Source of the DNA: Tropicibacter sp. R16_0
GTDB lineage: Bacteria > Pseudomonadota > Alphaproteobacteria > Rhodobacterales > Rhodobacteraceae
Reading direction: 5' to 3'
Length of the DNA stretch: 64,000 bases
NCBI RefSeq assembly: GCF_017743935.1
Contig: NZ_JAGHRE010000001.1
Location: 417,683-481,682, forward strand
The notes under the pieces were generated by a model. The model was not told the origin of the DNA. It searched no databases and saw only the letters and a list, made by a program, of their open reading frames with translations. The stretch's first letter is position 1; each line of letters opens with the position of its first letter. Made by a program: the position numbers and the translations under genes. Below are positions 47,783-58,730 of this stretch, in pieces.

Positions 47783-48193
47783 ATGACACAAGAAGGCGGC
47801 TGCTTTTGCGGCGCGGTCCGGTACGAGGTGACGGGCAAACCCATGCTCAAGGCGCAGTGCCATTGCCGCGCGTGTCAGCATTTTACCGGCGGAGCGCCCA
47901 ACCTCTTCATGGTTTTGCCAAAGGATGGTTTTCGTTACATCCAAGGTACCCCAAGCACGTATCAACGCCCTGATCATGAGGCGCGTGTCACACGGGAATT
48001 CTGTGGTTCCTGCGGTACGCATCTGACATCACGCCGCCCGGGGCTGGAGGCTGTGATCCTAAAGATAGGGACACTGGACGATCCAAGTGCCTACAAAGCG
48101 CCCAAGATGTCGATCTATGTGGCCGAGGCGCAGGCGTTTCATCACATTCCCGACGATCTGCCCGCCTTTGATGGCTACCCGTCGGCGGGGTGA
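47783..48193 (+). CDS. GFA family protein (glutathione-dependent formaldehyde-activating-like)
   Basis: A 136-residue zinc-binding protein. The GFA Cys pattern is complete: GGCFCGAVRY, CHCRACQHF and EFCGSCGTHL. ATG 47783 is chosen, with GAGA before it, because homology begins there. It is divergent from the GlxA-type regulator. Members of the family are mostly uncharacterised despite the name. Confidence 0.88.
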   Translation: MTQEGGCFCGAVRYEVTGKPMLKAQCHCRACQHFTGGAPNLFMVLPKDGFRYIQGTPSTYQRPDHEARVTREFCGSCGTHLTSRRPGLEAVILKIGTLDDPSAYKAPKMSIYVAEAQAFHHIPDDLPAFDGYPSAG

Positions 48194-48213
48194 CCCGCGT
48201 CCTCATTGGTTAA

Positions 48214-48242
48214 GAAAAAAGGCGCCCCAGTGGGACGCCTTC
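48214..48242 (-). terminator. Intrinsic terminator of ppaC
   Basis: On the minus strand an imperfect stem (AGGCG-CCC / GGG-CGCCT) is followed by a run of T and lies 23 bases past the ppaC stop. Confidence 0.8.
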
Positions 48243-48264
48243 GAAGCGGTCGAGAAGAAACCGA

Positions 48265-49185
48265 TCAGACCTTGAGGTTCGGGATGATCTGTTTCTTGCG
48301 GCTCATGATGCCGGGCAGGACAACTGCGTCGCCGTCGACCGATGCACCAAAGCTCTTTTCTGCGACGCCTTTGACCAGATCGTTGGGCACCAGCAGGGTG
48401 GCCTCTTCGTTCAGGATGTCGACAACGAACAGCAGAACCTGGTCCACGCCGTCTTCACCCGCGACCGAAGTCATCGAGTCCATCAGCGAGGCCTTGCGGT
48501 CCAGCACGACGCCAGGCGCGGTGGTTTCCAGAACGGACACTCGGAACTTGGTGCTGTCGACTTCATATTCCTTGCTGTCCATGCGGATCAGTTCGGCATC
48601 CGAGAACGACGAGACGTCCGATTTGGCGGCGAACATATCGGCAGCATAGGCCGCGATGTCCAGACCCAGATCAGCGGCCAGCTTTTCAGCGACGGCACGG
48701 TCGTGGTCGGTGGTGGTGGGCGAGCGGAATTCCAGCGTGTCGGACAGGATGCAGGTCAGTGCTGCGCCTTTGACGGCCTCGGGCATCTTGGCAGCATCGT
48801 CGCCCATCAGATCAATCATGATGGTGGCGGTGCAGGCCAGCTGCCGGATGGTGATGTGGATCGGGCCCTTGGTTTTCAGGCCACCGACCAGCGCGTGGTG
48901 GTCGATGATCGCCTGCACGTCTGCACCGTTGATGTTTTCCGGCAGTTCGGCCGGGTTGTTGGTGTCAACCACGACACAGGCCTGACCATCGGCCACATCC
49001 GCGATGATTTCGGGCTTTTCCAGGTTCCAGCGTTCCAGCATGAAGGCTGCTTCGGTGTTGGGTTCACCAAGCAGGACCGGCTTGGCGTCGACGCCTTTGA
49101 TTTCGTTCAGATACCAGGCCCAGACGATGGGCGATCCGGTGGAATCCGTGTCGGGGGATTTATGTCCAAATACAAGGGTGGTCAT
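48265..49185 (-). CDS. ppaC: Manganese-dependent inorganic pyrophosphatase
   Basis: A 306-residue family II pyrophosphatase (DHH superfamily). VFGHKSPDTDSTGSPI gives the metal-binding HKSPDTDS, IDHHALVGG the DHH motif, and the C-terminal DHHA2 domain begins near residue 195. It hydrolyses pyrophosphate using Mn or Co. It is a single gene with its own terminator. Confidence 0.96.
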   Translation of the reverse strand: MTTLVFGHKSPDTDSTGSPIVWAWYLNEIKGVDAKPVLLGEPNTEAAFMLERWNLEKPEIIADVADGQACVVVDTNNPAELPENINGADVQAIIDHHALVGGLKTKGPIHITIRQLACTATIMIDLMGDDAAKMPEAVKGAALTCILSDTLEFRSPTTTDHDRAVAEKLAADLGLDIAAYAADMFAAKSDVSSFSDAELIRMDSKEYEVDSTKFRVSVLETTAPGVVLDRKASLMDSMTSVAGEDGVDQVLLFVVDILNEEATLLVPNDLVKGVAEKSFGASVDGDAVVLPGIMSRKKQIIPNLKV

Positions 49186-49284
49186 GACTGCGTCCTGCGT
49201 TTAGCGAATTTTGCGGCCTTATAGGCCGAGCAGGGGATGATGTCACGCAGCCAGAGACGCCCTGCGGCACATGGTCTATCGCAC

Positions 49285-50271
49285 TCAGAAGGCGGCCCGC
49301 GACATTGAATAGCCACGCTTGTGCAGCAGGTTGAGGATGCCGTTGCGTCCGGGCAGATGCGCGGCCCCGACAGCAACCACCAAGGTGTCGCCCTCGGTGC
49401 GCAAAATGACCGGCATCCAGGCCTTGTTGCGTCGATCCAACAGCAGGTCGTCGAACTGTCGCAACAAGCGCACAACTTCGGATCGCGGAATGTCGATGTC
49501 CCGGTACATGGTCCATTCCTTGATCAGCAGCGCTTCGGCCAGGGTCTCGCTGAAATAGGCGTTGCGTTGTGTGACGACCTGATCGTCGATGTTCAAATCG
49601 CTGGCCAGATCCAGCTCTAGCAGCTTGGCCTGATCACGGATGGGTTGCTTGGCAAGCGAGCTTATGCCGTCCATCGAGCGCTCCAGCGATCCGATGGGCA
49701 CGCGGTTGCGAATGGCAACATCCTCGATCCGATCGTCGAGGCCCGAGTATGAAGCAAACCCACGCCCGCCGCAGCCGCTTTGGGCCAAAGACAGAGACAG
49801 AAACCAGGGTTGGATGAGGGCCGTTTGTTCCGGCGCATAGCCTTGCAACTTCATCAGCAGGCTCAATTGTGACCAGGTGGCAGCCGACATCATTTGCGGA
49901 AGCGTAGGCCCCTTGGTGATCAGAATGAGAGAGCGATTGTCGCGTATCACGCTTTCCATCTTGGCGAGTTCGAGACGCGTCACCTCAAACAGGACCGCAT
50001 CAGCCTGTTCAATCACGGGGCGCAGCGTGCGCATTATGGACCGCATCCGGCTGTCGCCGGTGTGCTGTGTTCCAATGACATGAATGCGCTGTTTGCCCTT
50101 GGTGGCGATCCAGTGGTTGCCATAGGCAAAAGGAACCTTGGCGATCTCACGCTTCAGGCGTTCTTGCGCCGAGGGCGTCAACCTGTCCCGCAAATCGGTT
50201 CCGCGACATTGGGCACCGGCGACAGTGGCCGACGTCAGGCAGAACAGCACAAAGATGATCAGACGCAGCAT
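49285..50271 (-). CDS. TraB/GumN family protein
   Basis: A 328-residue exported protein. The signal peptide ends near VAGAQ, and the TraB/GumN signatures IHVIGTQHTGDSR near residue 58 and VAVGAAHLPGRNG near residue 300 are present. The family resembles Tiki-type metallopeptidases; function in bacteria is largely unknown. ATG 50271 starts the hydrophobic leader. The open frame extends further upstream but is not coding there. It is divergent from the DUF2161 gene. Confidence 0.88.
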   Translation of the reverse strand: MLRLIIFVLFCLTSATVAGAQCRGTDLRDRLTPSAQERLKREIAKVPFAYGNHWIATKGKQRIHVIGTQHTGDSRMRSIMRTLRPVIEQADAVLFEVTRLELAKMESVIRDNRSLILITKGPTLPQMMSAATWSQLSLLMKLQGYAPEQTALIQPWFLSLSLAQSGCGGRGFASYSGLDDRIEDVAIRNRVPIGSLERSMDGISSLAKQPIRDQAKLLELDLASDLNIDDQVVTQRNAYFSETLAEALLIKEWTMYRDIDIPRSEVVRLLRQFDDLLLDRRNKAWMPVILRTEGDTLVVAVGAAHLPGRNGILNLLHKRGYSMSRAAF

Positions 50272-50385
50272 CGGCGGACTCACAATCCAGACATTTCGAT
50301 CAACTGTAGGCGGACGGGCGGGCGAGGCAAGTGCCAGATGCCAAAGGAGATTGTTAAGCCTTGGGGCTGTCCCTAGAATGAAACA

Positions 50386-51057
50386 ATGGAGCGCGAACAG
50401 GAACTCTATCCACCGATCAAGGCACTGCTCGAAGGGCAGGGGTATGAGGTCAAGGGCGAGGTCGGCGCGGCCGATGTCATGGCCTGTCGTGGCGATGAAC
50501 CGCCAGTGATTGTCGAGTTGAAACTGCGCTTTTCGCTTAGCCTGTTTCATCAGGCGATCACCCGTCTGGCGGTGACGGACCTGGTTTACGTCGCTGTTGC
50601 ACGGCCAACCGGACGCACGGCGCGGCGTGCGCTCAAGGATAATCTGGCAATGTGCCGCCGGTTGGGTCTCGGCCTGATCACGGTGCGCGCCGACGGTCGG
50701 GCCGAGGTGCATTGTGATCCGGGACCATACGCGCCCCGCAAATCCAAGAAGCGGACCGCGCGCTTGCTGCGCGAGTTCAATCGCCTCGAAGGGGACCCCA
50801 ACGCGGGTGGCGCCACCCGGCACGGGATCGTCACGGCATACCGCCAGGACGCGTTGCGCTGTGCGGCCTACCTGGCGGAAAACGGCGCAGCCAAAGGCGC
50901 CGTGGTGGCCAAATCCACAGGGGTGGCCAAGGCCACCACTTTGATGCGTGACAACCACTATGGCTGGTTCGAAAAGGTTGAAAAGGGCGTCTACATGCTT
51001 ACCTCGGCCGGGTCTGAGGGCCTGATCCATTGGGCTTACAGCTGGGAAGCGGAATAA
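50386..51057 (+). CDS. DUF2161 PD-(D/E)xK-like protein
   Basis: A 223-residue protein. The N-terminal half carries a nuclease-like core: the Asp in GAADVMACRG and the ExK of PPVIVELKLRF near residues 44-48. The C-terminal half (about 125-223) is a helical region with a possible HTH. It fits DUF2161, described as a putative PD-(D/E)XK phosphodiesterase. It sits 153 bases upstream of groS without a shared reason. A role in DNA is inferred only from the fold. Confidence 0.82.
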   Translation: MEREQELYPPIKALLEGQGYEVKGEVGAADVMACRGDEPPVIVELKLRFSLSLFHQAITRLAVTDLVYVAVARPTGRTARRALKDNLAMCRRLGLGLITVRADGRAEVHCDPGPYAPRKSKKRTARLLREFNRLEGDPNAGGATRHGIVTAYRQDALRCAAYLAENGAAKGAVVAKSTGVAKATTLMRDNHYGWFEKVEKGVYMLTSAGSEGLIHWAYSWEAE

Positions 51058-51081
51058 ATTCAAAAAAAAACCATCCAGACG

Positions 51082-51110
51082 TTGACTCGGAAAAATCATC
51101 TGCCTAGCTA
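51082..51110 (+). promoter_or_regulatory. groESL promoter
   Basis: TTGACT (51082-51087) and TAGCTA (51105-51110) lie 17 bp apart, nine bases before the CIRCE element. The -10 region CCTAGCT also resembles RpoH-type promoters of alphaproteobacteria. Confidence 0.6.
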
Positions 51111-51118
51111 TTGCGTCG

Positions 51119-51145
51119 TTAGCACTCAACTAGGGTGAGTGATAA
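51119..51145. promoter_or_regulatory. CIRCE operator (HrcA site) of groESL
   Basis: TTAGCACTC-N9-GAGTGATAA differs from the CIRCE consensus at one position. It lies 9 bases after the -10 element and 65 bases before groS. HrcA repression of groESL is the established role. Confidence 0.93.
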
Positions 51146-51210
51146 CGGTCACGTGCAAGGGAGCGCGGGGACCGTAAGGAAACGAACTTTGAGCTTAAGG
51201 AGCTGCAAAG

Positions 51211-51498
51211 ATGGCATTGAAACCGCTTCATGACCGCGTACTGGTTCGCCGTACCGAAAGCGAAGAAAAAACCGCGGGCGGCCTGATCATCCCCGATTCC
51301 GCAAAAGAAAAGCCCAGCGAAGGCGTTGTGGTTGCGACCGGTGAAGGCGCGCGCAAAGACAGCGGCGAGCTGATCGCCATGGCTGTTTCGGCTGGCGACA
51401 AGATCCTGTTCGGCAAGTGGTCGGGCACCGAGGTTCAGGTCGACGGCGAAGAGCTGCTGATGATGAAAGAAAGCGACATCATGGGGATCATCGAGTAA
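51211..51498 (+). CDS. groS: Co-chaperonin GroES
   Basis: A 95-residue 10-kDa chaperonin. It begins [27 protein letters not shown], with the mobile loop around residues 16-32, and ends [21 protein letters not shown]. It is the first gene of a CIRCE-controlled operon with groL 51 bases downstream. Confidence 0.99.
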   Translation: MALKPLHDRVLVRRTESEEKTAGGLIIPDSAKEKPSEGVVVATGEGARKDSGELIAMAVSAGDKILFGKWSGTEVQVDGEELLMMKESDIMGIIE

Positions 51499-51516
51499 GC
51501 CAACCGGCTTCTCTGA

Positions 51517-53199
<1,683 letters not shown>

Positions 53200-53221
53200 T
53201 CTGCCCAAGCAGTATGTTAAA

Positions 53222-53253
53222 AGAAGGGGTCGCCAATAGGCGGTCCCTTTTTT
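53222..53253 (+). terminator. Intrinsic terminator of groESL
   Basis: An imperfect GGGGTCGCC-AATA-GGCGGTCCC stem is followed by six T, 22 bases past the groL stop. Confidence 0.75.
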
Positions 53254-53278
53254 GGTTCTAGTATCAAGGCCTTGCAAT

Positions 53279-53746
53279 ATGCCTCCTCTGTCGTCCGCTG
53301 CATTTCCCCAACATGTTGATTCGCTGCTGCGCGCGGCGTTCGACACCGAAGACGAAGCCACGTTGGTTCATGCCCTGCGTGCGGACCGGGATATGGCGGC
53401 CGAATTGACCGTCACGGAAAATGACCGATTGGTGGGTTATGCTGCGCTATCGTGGATGAAGCGCCCGTCAGGATGGGTGTGCCTTGCCCCCGTCGCGGTC
53501 GAGCCATCCCTGCAACGACGCGGCATTGGCGGAAAGCTGATGAAGGCGGTTCAAAACTGGCTGACCGAGCGCGATCTGACGGCGGTCGTTCTGGGCGATC
53601 CAAGCTACTATGGCAAACGGGGCTTTTCGTCTGAGCGAGCCCAGAACCTGGTCTCGCCCTATCCGGTGGAACACACGCTTCTGGCAGGTCCAGGCAAAGG
53701 CGCCCCAAAAGAGACGCTGGTCTACCCGCCTGCCTTCGACGGATGA
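53279..53746 (+). CDS. GNAT family N-acetyltransferase
   Basis: A 155-residue acetyltransferase. The acetyl-CoA-binding motif A is LAPVAVEPSLQRRGIGGKLM near residue 75, followed by VVLGDPSYYGKRGFS near 110. The FDTEDEATLVHALRAD opening matches YhbS-like GNAT proteins. ATG 53279 is used, though a ribosome-binding site is not obvious. The substrate is unknown. Confidence 0.86.
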   Translation: MPPLSSAAFPQHVDSLLRAAFDTEDEATLVHALRADRDMAAELTVTENDRLVGYAALSWMKRPSGWVCLAPVAVEPSLQRRGIGGKLMKAVQNWLTERDLTAVVLGDPSYYGKRGFSSERAQNLVSPYPVEHTLLAGPGKGAPKETLVYPPAFDG

Positions 53747-53800
53747 CCCCCTGACACAGTTTTGAGTGTTCCCAGACGCGCCCGCACTGTAAGCGGGGGT

Positions 53801-54640
53801 ATGCGTCTGTTTCTGCTCACCTCTCTGACCATGGTCGCCTTCGCGTCCAACTCCATCCTCAACCGCTTTGCGGTGGACAGTGGATCGATTGATCCAGGCA
53901 GCTTTGCCATCGTTCGCGTGCTTGCCGGTGCGGTGACGCTGGTGTTGTTGGTTTTGTTGCGTCAGGGGCGGATGGAGTTCTTTTCAGGCAGGCGGCTGGC
54001 CGGGGGTGGGGCGCTCTCACTCTATCTGGTTGGTTTCTCGCTGGCGTATCTGACGCTCGATGCGGGGGCCGGGGCACTTATTCTGTTCGGCGTGGTGCAA
54101 ATGACCATGTTTGCGGTGACGGCCCTTACCGGGACACCACCAACGGCTCGACAGATAACAGGTGCGGGGGTCGCCTTTGCAGGGTTGGCTTGGGTTCTGT
54201 GGCCAAGTGAAGGGGCCTTGGTTGATGTTTCGGGAGCGGCCCTGATGACGGCGGCCGGAGTCGGCTGGGGGATTTACACGCTTGTCGGCCGACAAGAACG
54301 AGACGCGCTGTCGGGAACGGCCGCCAATTTTGTGGTGGCCCTGCCACTTACGCTGGCCTGCATTTTGGTCATTTCAGACGTCTGGACGCTGTCCGTCGCA
54401 GGGATTGCATTGGCGATCCTGTCAGGCGCGGTGACGTCGGGCCTGGGGTATGCTTTGTGGTACCGGGTCTTGCCACATCTGGCCGCAGCGGTCGCGGGGA
54501 CCGTGCAGTTGAGCGTGCCGATCATTGCGCTTCTGTCTGGTGCGCTTTTGCTGGGAGAGGCCTTGTCCTTTGATCTGTTGCTGGGCACCTTGCTGGTTCT
54601 TGGTGGGATTGCACTGGCCAGCACCAAACCCAAATGGTGA
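53801..54640 (+). CDS. EamA/DMT superfamily transporter
   Basis: A 279-residue inner-membrane protein. Ten hydrophobic segments fall in two homologous halves (for example LILFGVVQMTMFAVTAL and LSVPIIALLSGALLLGEAL). This is the drug/metabolite transporter layout. ATG 53801 is chosen after GCGGGGGT. The next gene starts 39 bases later on the same strand, so they may be co-transcribed. The substrate is unknown. Confidence 0.86.
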   Translation: MRLFLLTSLTMVAFASNSILNRFAVDSGSIDPGSFAIVRVLAGAVTLVLLVLLRQGRMEFFSGRRLAGGGALSLYLVGFSLAYLTLDAGAGALILFGVVQMTMFAVTALTGTPPTARQITGAGVAFAGLAWVLWPSEGALVDVSGAALMTAAGVGWGIYTLVGRQERDALSGTAANFVVALPLTLACILVISDVWTLSVAGIALAILSGAVTSGLGYALWYRVLPHLAAAVAGTVQLSVPIIALLSGALLLGEALSFDLLLGTLLVLGGIALASTKPKW

Positions 54641-54679
54641 TCTGCTTTTCCCGCCCGCCAATACGGGGTATGGGAGATT

Positions 54680-55450
54680 ATGCGCCGATTTCTTGTTTTC
54701 CTTCTGTTTTGGCCCCTTCCTGCATTGGCAGATTGCGTGGTCTTGTTGCATGGTCTGGCCCGGACCGAAGCCTCGTTGAGTGTGATGGAAGAGGTTTTGG
54801 ACCTCTACGAATACGACACGGTTCGGCCAGGATACCCCTCGACCGATTTGCCGATCCCGGATTTGGCTGCTCAGACCATTCCAGCAGCTCTTGATCAATG
54901 CGGGGATCAGACGGTGCATTTTGTGACCCACTCCATGGGCGGAATCCTGGTGCGCCATTGGTTCCAGGAAAACAAACCCGAAAACCTGGGACGTGTGGTG
55001 ATGCTGGGCCCGCCCAACCAGGGCAGCGAATTGGTGGACGAGTTGGGCGCCTATGAAGTGTTCGGCATGTTGAACGGGCCTGCGGGCCTGGCGCTTGGAA
55101 CGGGCGAAGAAAGCGTGCCGCGCAGCCTTGGCCCAGTGGATTTTCCGGTGGGGGTTATCGCCGGAACGAACTCGATTAACCCGCTGTTTTCTTCGATCAT
55201 TCCAGGTCCGGATGATGGTAAAGTGTCGGTGGACTCGACGCGAGTGACGGGAATGGCAGATCACATCCAGATGCCGGTGACGCATACGTTCATGATGAAC
55301 AACCCGTTGGTGATCGCGCAGACGATCCATTTCTTGCGGTTTGGGCGGTTTGATCCAGAGCTTACTTGGATCGATTCCGTGCTTGGCCCGATCGAGCAGG
55401 TGTGCGAAGGGCTGGGATGTGAAATTCCTGACTCTTTGAGCACCAAATGA
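54680..55450 (+). CDS. Exported alpha/beta hydrolase (lipase-like)
   Basis: A 256-residue exported hydrolase. The signal peptide ([16 protein letters not shown]) is followed by [13 protein letters not shown] and the nucleophile elbow [10 protein letters not shown] near residue 85. Triad residues are likely Asp in DDGKVSVDS and His in VTHTFM. It resembles triacylglycerol lipase/PGAP1-like proteins. Its last four bases overlap the PhnM-like gene start. Confidence 0.86.
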   Translation: MRRFLVFLLFWPLPALADCVVLLHGLARTEASLSVMEEVLDLYEYDTVRPGYPSTDLPIPDLAAQTIPAALDQCGDQTVHFVTHSMGGILVRHWFQENKPENLGRVVMLGPPNQGSELVDELGAYEVFGMLNGPAGLALGTGEESVPRSLGPVDFPVGVIAGTNSINPLFSSIIPGPDDGKVSVDSTRVTGMADHIQMPVTHTFMMNNPLVIAQTIHFLRFGRFDPELTWIDSVLGPIEQVCEGLGCEIPDSLSTK

Positions 55451-56598
55451 CCCCACTAGACCTGACCTTAACCGGTGCCCGTGTCCTGATGCCAGACGCG
55501 GGTTTGTGCGACGCTCCTCTGAGCATCGGAGGCGGTGTCATTCAGTTGGCAGAGCAGGGGCGTCAGGTCGATCTGTCCGGCTATCTGGTGCTCCCTGGAA
55601 TCATAGATCTGCATGGCGACGGGTTTGAGCGCCATTTGGCACCACGTCGTGGGGCGATGAAGCAGATGGACGAGGGCGTGATCTCTGCCGAGGCAGAGTT
55701 TGCCGCCAACGGAATTACCACCGCCGTGATGGCGCAGTTCTTCAGCTGGGAGGGCGGCTTGCGCGCGCCGGAGTATGCCGGACAGGTGTTTGCGGCGATG
55801 AAGGCGGTCCGGGGCCGGGTGGTGACCGACCTGATCCCGCAACTGCGGTTTGAGACGCATATGCTGGACGATTATGACGGGTTGGCGGATCGCGTAAGCA
55901 AGTGGGACGTGCCGTATGTGGTGTTCAACGACCACCTGCCGCATGACCGGTTGGCGGCGGGCAAGAAACCTGCGCGACTGACTGGACAGGCGCTCAAGGC
56001 GGGGCGGAACCCGGACGTCCATTGGCAGATGCTGAAAGACATGCATGCACGGGCGGGCGAAGTTCCTGCCGCCGTGACGGCATTGGCGGCGGACCTGGCC
56101 GCGCGCGGGGTGCGCTTGGGCAGTCATGATGATCACACGGCCGAGGATCGCGAGACCTGGAAAGCACGTGGGGTGTCGATCTGCGAGTTTCCCGAAACCG
56201 CAGAGGCAGCCGAGGCGGCGCGGGCGGCGGGTGATGCGGTCATTCTGGGCTCGCCCAATGTGGTGCGGGGCGGGTCGCACAAAGGCAATGCATCGGCCCT
56301 GGATCTGATCACCATGGGGCTTTGTGACGCTTTGGCGTCGGACTATCACTATCCAAGCCCGCGTCGGGCGGCGGTCATGTTGGCCAAATCGGGCGTGCTG
56401 GATTTCGCCGGAGCTTGGGAGCTGGTGTCTGCCGGACCCGCACGGGTGTTGGGATTGTCGGACCGGGGGCAGTTGAGCCCAGGTCTGCGCGCGGATCTGG
56501 TGATCCTGGAGGCAGACACCCATCGCGTGGCCGCCACCTGCTCTTGTGGGGTAGTGAGCTATATGAGCGGGGATATTGCTGCGCGGTTCGTGAGCTAG
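55447..56598 (+). CDS. phnM: PhnM-like alpha-D-ribose 1-methylphosphonate 5-triphosphate diphosphatase
   Basis: A 383-residue amidohydrolase-superfamily protein. [10 protein letters not shown] near residue 57 and [11 protein letters not shown] near 218 match PhnM, which removes pyrophosphate in C-P lyase phosphonate breakdown. No other phn genes are in view, and it is coupled to an exported lipase gene, so its real job may differ. PhnM homologues outside phn operons occur in the clade. Activity is inferred from family. Confidence 0.82.
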   Translation: MTPLDLTLTGARVLMPDAGLCDAPLSIGGGVIQLAEQGRQVDLSGYLVLPGIIDLHGDGFERHLAPRRGAMKQMDEGVISAEAEFAANGITTAVMAQFFSWEGGLRAPEYAGQVFAAMKAVRGRVVTDLIPQLRFETHMLDDYDGLADRVSKWDVPYVVFNDHLPHDRLAAGKKPARLTGQALKAGRNPDVHWQMLKDMHARAGEVPAAVTALAADLAARGVRLGSHDDHTAEDRETWKARGVSICEFPETAEAAEAARAAGDAVILGSPNVVRGGSHKGNASALDLITMGLCDALASDYHYPSPRRAAVMLAKSGVLDFAGAWELVSAGPARVLGLSDRGQLSPGLRADLVILEADTHRVAATCSCGVVSYMSGDIAARFVS

Positions 56599-56600
56599 CA

Positions 56601-56641
56601 GCGCGCTCCCTCAGGCCCCTTTGGGGCCATCGGCAGCGCGC
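56601..56641. terminator. Nested hairpin between convergent phnM-like and purK genes
   Basis: A 7-bp outer stem (GCGCGCT/AGCGCGC) encloses a 6-bp inner stem (GGCCCC/GGGGCC), starting three bases after the PhnM-like stop. It has no T run, so it is a bidirectional terminator candidate or structured intergenic element. Confidence 0.5.
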
Positions 56642-56676
56642 CCGAAAAATCGGGGATTTTCCGGCACCGCGCCGTT

Positions 56677-57750
56677 TCAACCCTGGCGTTGGATCCGATT
56701 GACGTGACCCATCTTGCGGCCCGCCTTGGTCTCGGCCTTGCCATAAAGATGTATTGCGGTATCGCGGTCTTTTGCCAGCTCGGGGACGCGGTCCACATCG
56801 TCGCCAATCAGGTTCTCCATCACCACATCCGAATGACGCTGGCCATCGCCCAAGGCCCATCCTGCAACCGCGCGAATGTGCTGCTCGAACTGATCCACGG
56901 CGCAGCCGTTCTGCGTCCAGTGGCCGGAGTTGTGCACGCGCGGCGCGATCTCGTTCACGATCAGCCCTTGGGGTGTCACGAACAGCTCGACCCCCATCAC
57001 GCCGACATAATCCAGAGCGTTGAGGATGTTGGCGGCCAGCAGCACCGCGTCCATGCGTTGTGCCGCGCTCAGCCGGGCGGGCACAGTGGTGGTGTGCAGG
57101 ATGCCATCGCGATGGACGTTTTCGCCCGGATCGAAGCAGGCGACCTCTCCGGTTGGGCTGCGGGCGGCGATGACCGAAACCTCATGGCTGAAATCGACAA
57201 AACCTTCGAGGATTGCCGGGGCGTCGGCCATATCCGCCAGCGCGGTTTCGGCGTCATCTGGCGATTTCAGGCGGGCCTGACCTTTGCCGTCATAGCCGAA
57301 GCGGCGGGTTTTCAGGATCGCGGGCGTGCCAATCTCGGCAATAGCTACGTTCAGGCTGTCCAGATCGGTGATGTCTGCGAAGGGCGCTGTCTTGAGACCC
57401 AAGCCTTGCAGAAATGTCTTTTCGGTCAGCCGGTCCTGGCTTACGCGCAGAGCTTCGCGGCCGGGGCGGATGGGTTTATGCGCCTCAAGCAGATCCAATG
57501 CTTCGGTCGGGATATTCTCAAACTCGTAGGTGATGACATCGACGGCTTGGGCAAACCGCTCAAGCGCCTCGGCATCGTCGTAGGCTGCGGTGGTCACCTG
57601 ATCGGCCACGTGGCCGGCGGGAGGGTTGGCACCGGGTTCAAACACATGGGTCTTGAACCCCAGGCGCGACGCCGCGACCGAAAGCATGCGACCCAGTTGG
57701 CCGCCGCCGAGAATGCCGATGGTGGCGCCGGTTGTCAGGGCTTCAGTCAT
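56677..57750 (-). CDS. purK: 5-(carboxyamino)imidazole ribonucleotide synthase
   Basis: A 357-residue ATP-grasp enzyme of purine synthesis. [13 protein letters not shown] opens the N-terminal domain, [12 protein letters not shown] binds ATP and [15 protein letters not shown] is the conserved C-terminal block. ATG 57750 is used. Its start overlaps the end of purE, the usual purEK order. Confidence 0.96.
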   Translation of the reverse strand: MTEALTTGATIGILGGGQLGRMLSVAASRLGFKTHVFEPGANPPAGHVADQVTTAAYDDAEALERFAQAVDVITYEFENIPTEALDLLEAHKPIRPGREALRVSQDRLTEKTFLQGLGLKTAPFADITDLDSLNVAIAEIGTPAILKTRRFGYDGKGQARLKSPDDAETALADMADAPAILEGFVDFSHEVSVIAARSPTGEVACFDPGENVHRDGILHTTTVPARLSAAQRMDAVLLAANILNALDYVGVMGVELFVTPQGLIVNEIAPRVHNSGHWTQNGCAVDQFEQHIRAVAGWALGDGQRHSDVVMENLIGDDVDRVPELAKDRDTAIHLYGKAETKAGRKMGHVNRIQRQG

Positions 57751-58231
57751 CGCTGGGCACCTCGGGGATCGAGGCCGACAGGTCGTCGCGCCATTTGTCA
57801 AGCCGCGCGGCCAGATCGGGATCGCTGACTGCCAGGATGCCAGCCGCCATCAATCCGCCGTTTGCCGCGCCCGCAGCGCCGATGGCCATGGTCGCGACGG
57901 GGAAACCCTTGGGCATCTGTACGATGGAATAGAGCGAGTCGACGCCAGACAAGGCGCGCGTCTGGACCGGGATGCCAATCACCGGAACACGGGTTTTTGA
58001 CGCCATCATCCCAGGTAGATGCGCGGCCCCGCCAGCCCCTGCGATGATCACATGCAAGCCACGGTCCACGGCGGTCTTGCCGTACTCCCACAGACGGTCC
58101 GGTGTTCTGTGTGCCGAGACGATCCGGGTTTCATAGGCAACGCCCAATTCGTCCAGAATATCCGCTGCCCCTTTCATCGTGGGCCAGTCCGACTGGCTGC
58201 CCATGATGATCCCAACTTTGATCTCGCTCAT
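57743..58231 (-). CDS. purE: 5-(carboxyamino)imidazole ribonucleotide mutase
   Basis: A 162-residue class I Pur[16 protein letters not shown] near residue 8, [13 protein letters not shown] near 42 and [14 protein letters not shown] near 70 form the active-site set. It converts N5-CAIR to CAIR. ATG 58231 starts the family homology; purK overlaps its end by eight bases. Confidence 0.96.
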   Translation of the reverse strand: MSEIKVGIIMGSQSDWPTMKGAADILDELGVAYETRIVSAHRTPDRLWEYGKTAVDRGLHVIIAGAGGAAHLPGMMASKTRVPVIGIPVQTRALSGVDSLYSIVQMPKGFPVATMAIGAAGAANGGLMAAGILAVSDPDLAARLDKWRDDLSASIPEVPSDD

Positions 58232-58341
58232 CCGATCCGCCCCTGCTTGCGAAAGAGCGCGCACTATAGCCAAATCGCCTTGTTAAGCAATGTGAATGAG
58301 ACGGGTTTGTCAGAGGTGTTTCGTCGCGGCAAACACCGGCG

Positions 58342-58566
58342 TCACGCGATGATATCGGGGGTCAGGCGGTCTTCGATCAAGGCGATCATGTCCTTGACCC
58401 GCAGCTTCTGCTTTTTCAGGCGTTTGATGGTGAATTGATCACCCGTCCCGCGTTCAACCAGGGCCATGATCGCCTCGTCCAAATCCCGATGCTGCCGTTT
58501 GAAGACTTCCAACTCCACCCGCAGGACGTCGTCGGTTTTCATCGATAGATCTGTGGGAGCGTTCAT
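58342..58566 (-). CDS. DUF465 (YdcH-like) small protein
   Basis: A 74-residue helical protein. The pattern DDVLRVELEVFKRQHRDLDEAI followed by TIKRLKKQKLRVKDMIALIEDR is the DUF465/YdcH motif. ATG 58566 is chosen because homology starts at MNAPTDLSMK; the longer open frame upstream is not coding-like. It is divergent from the Hsp20 gene. Function is unknown. Confidence 0.85.
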   Translation of the reverse strand: MNAPTDLSMKTDDVLRVELEVFKRQHRDLDEAIMALVERGTGDQFTIKRLKKQKLRVKDMIALIEDRLTPDIIA

Positions 58567-58730
58567 ATGGCGACTCGGGTCTTTGTGGTCTTGCTGGGCA
58601 CAGGATACGCGTTCACGATGTTTTCGCCTAGACCTTGTTAAGGGGGCAATTTCTTCCCATATTCCACAGGTGCGGTTGCCGAATCCGGGACTGCGCGCAC
58701 CGTCGCTTTGACAATAAAGGACGACAAGAC

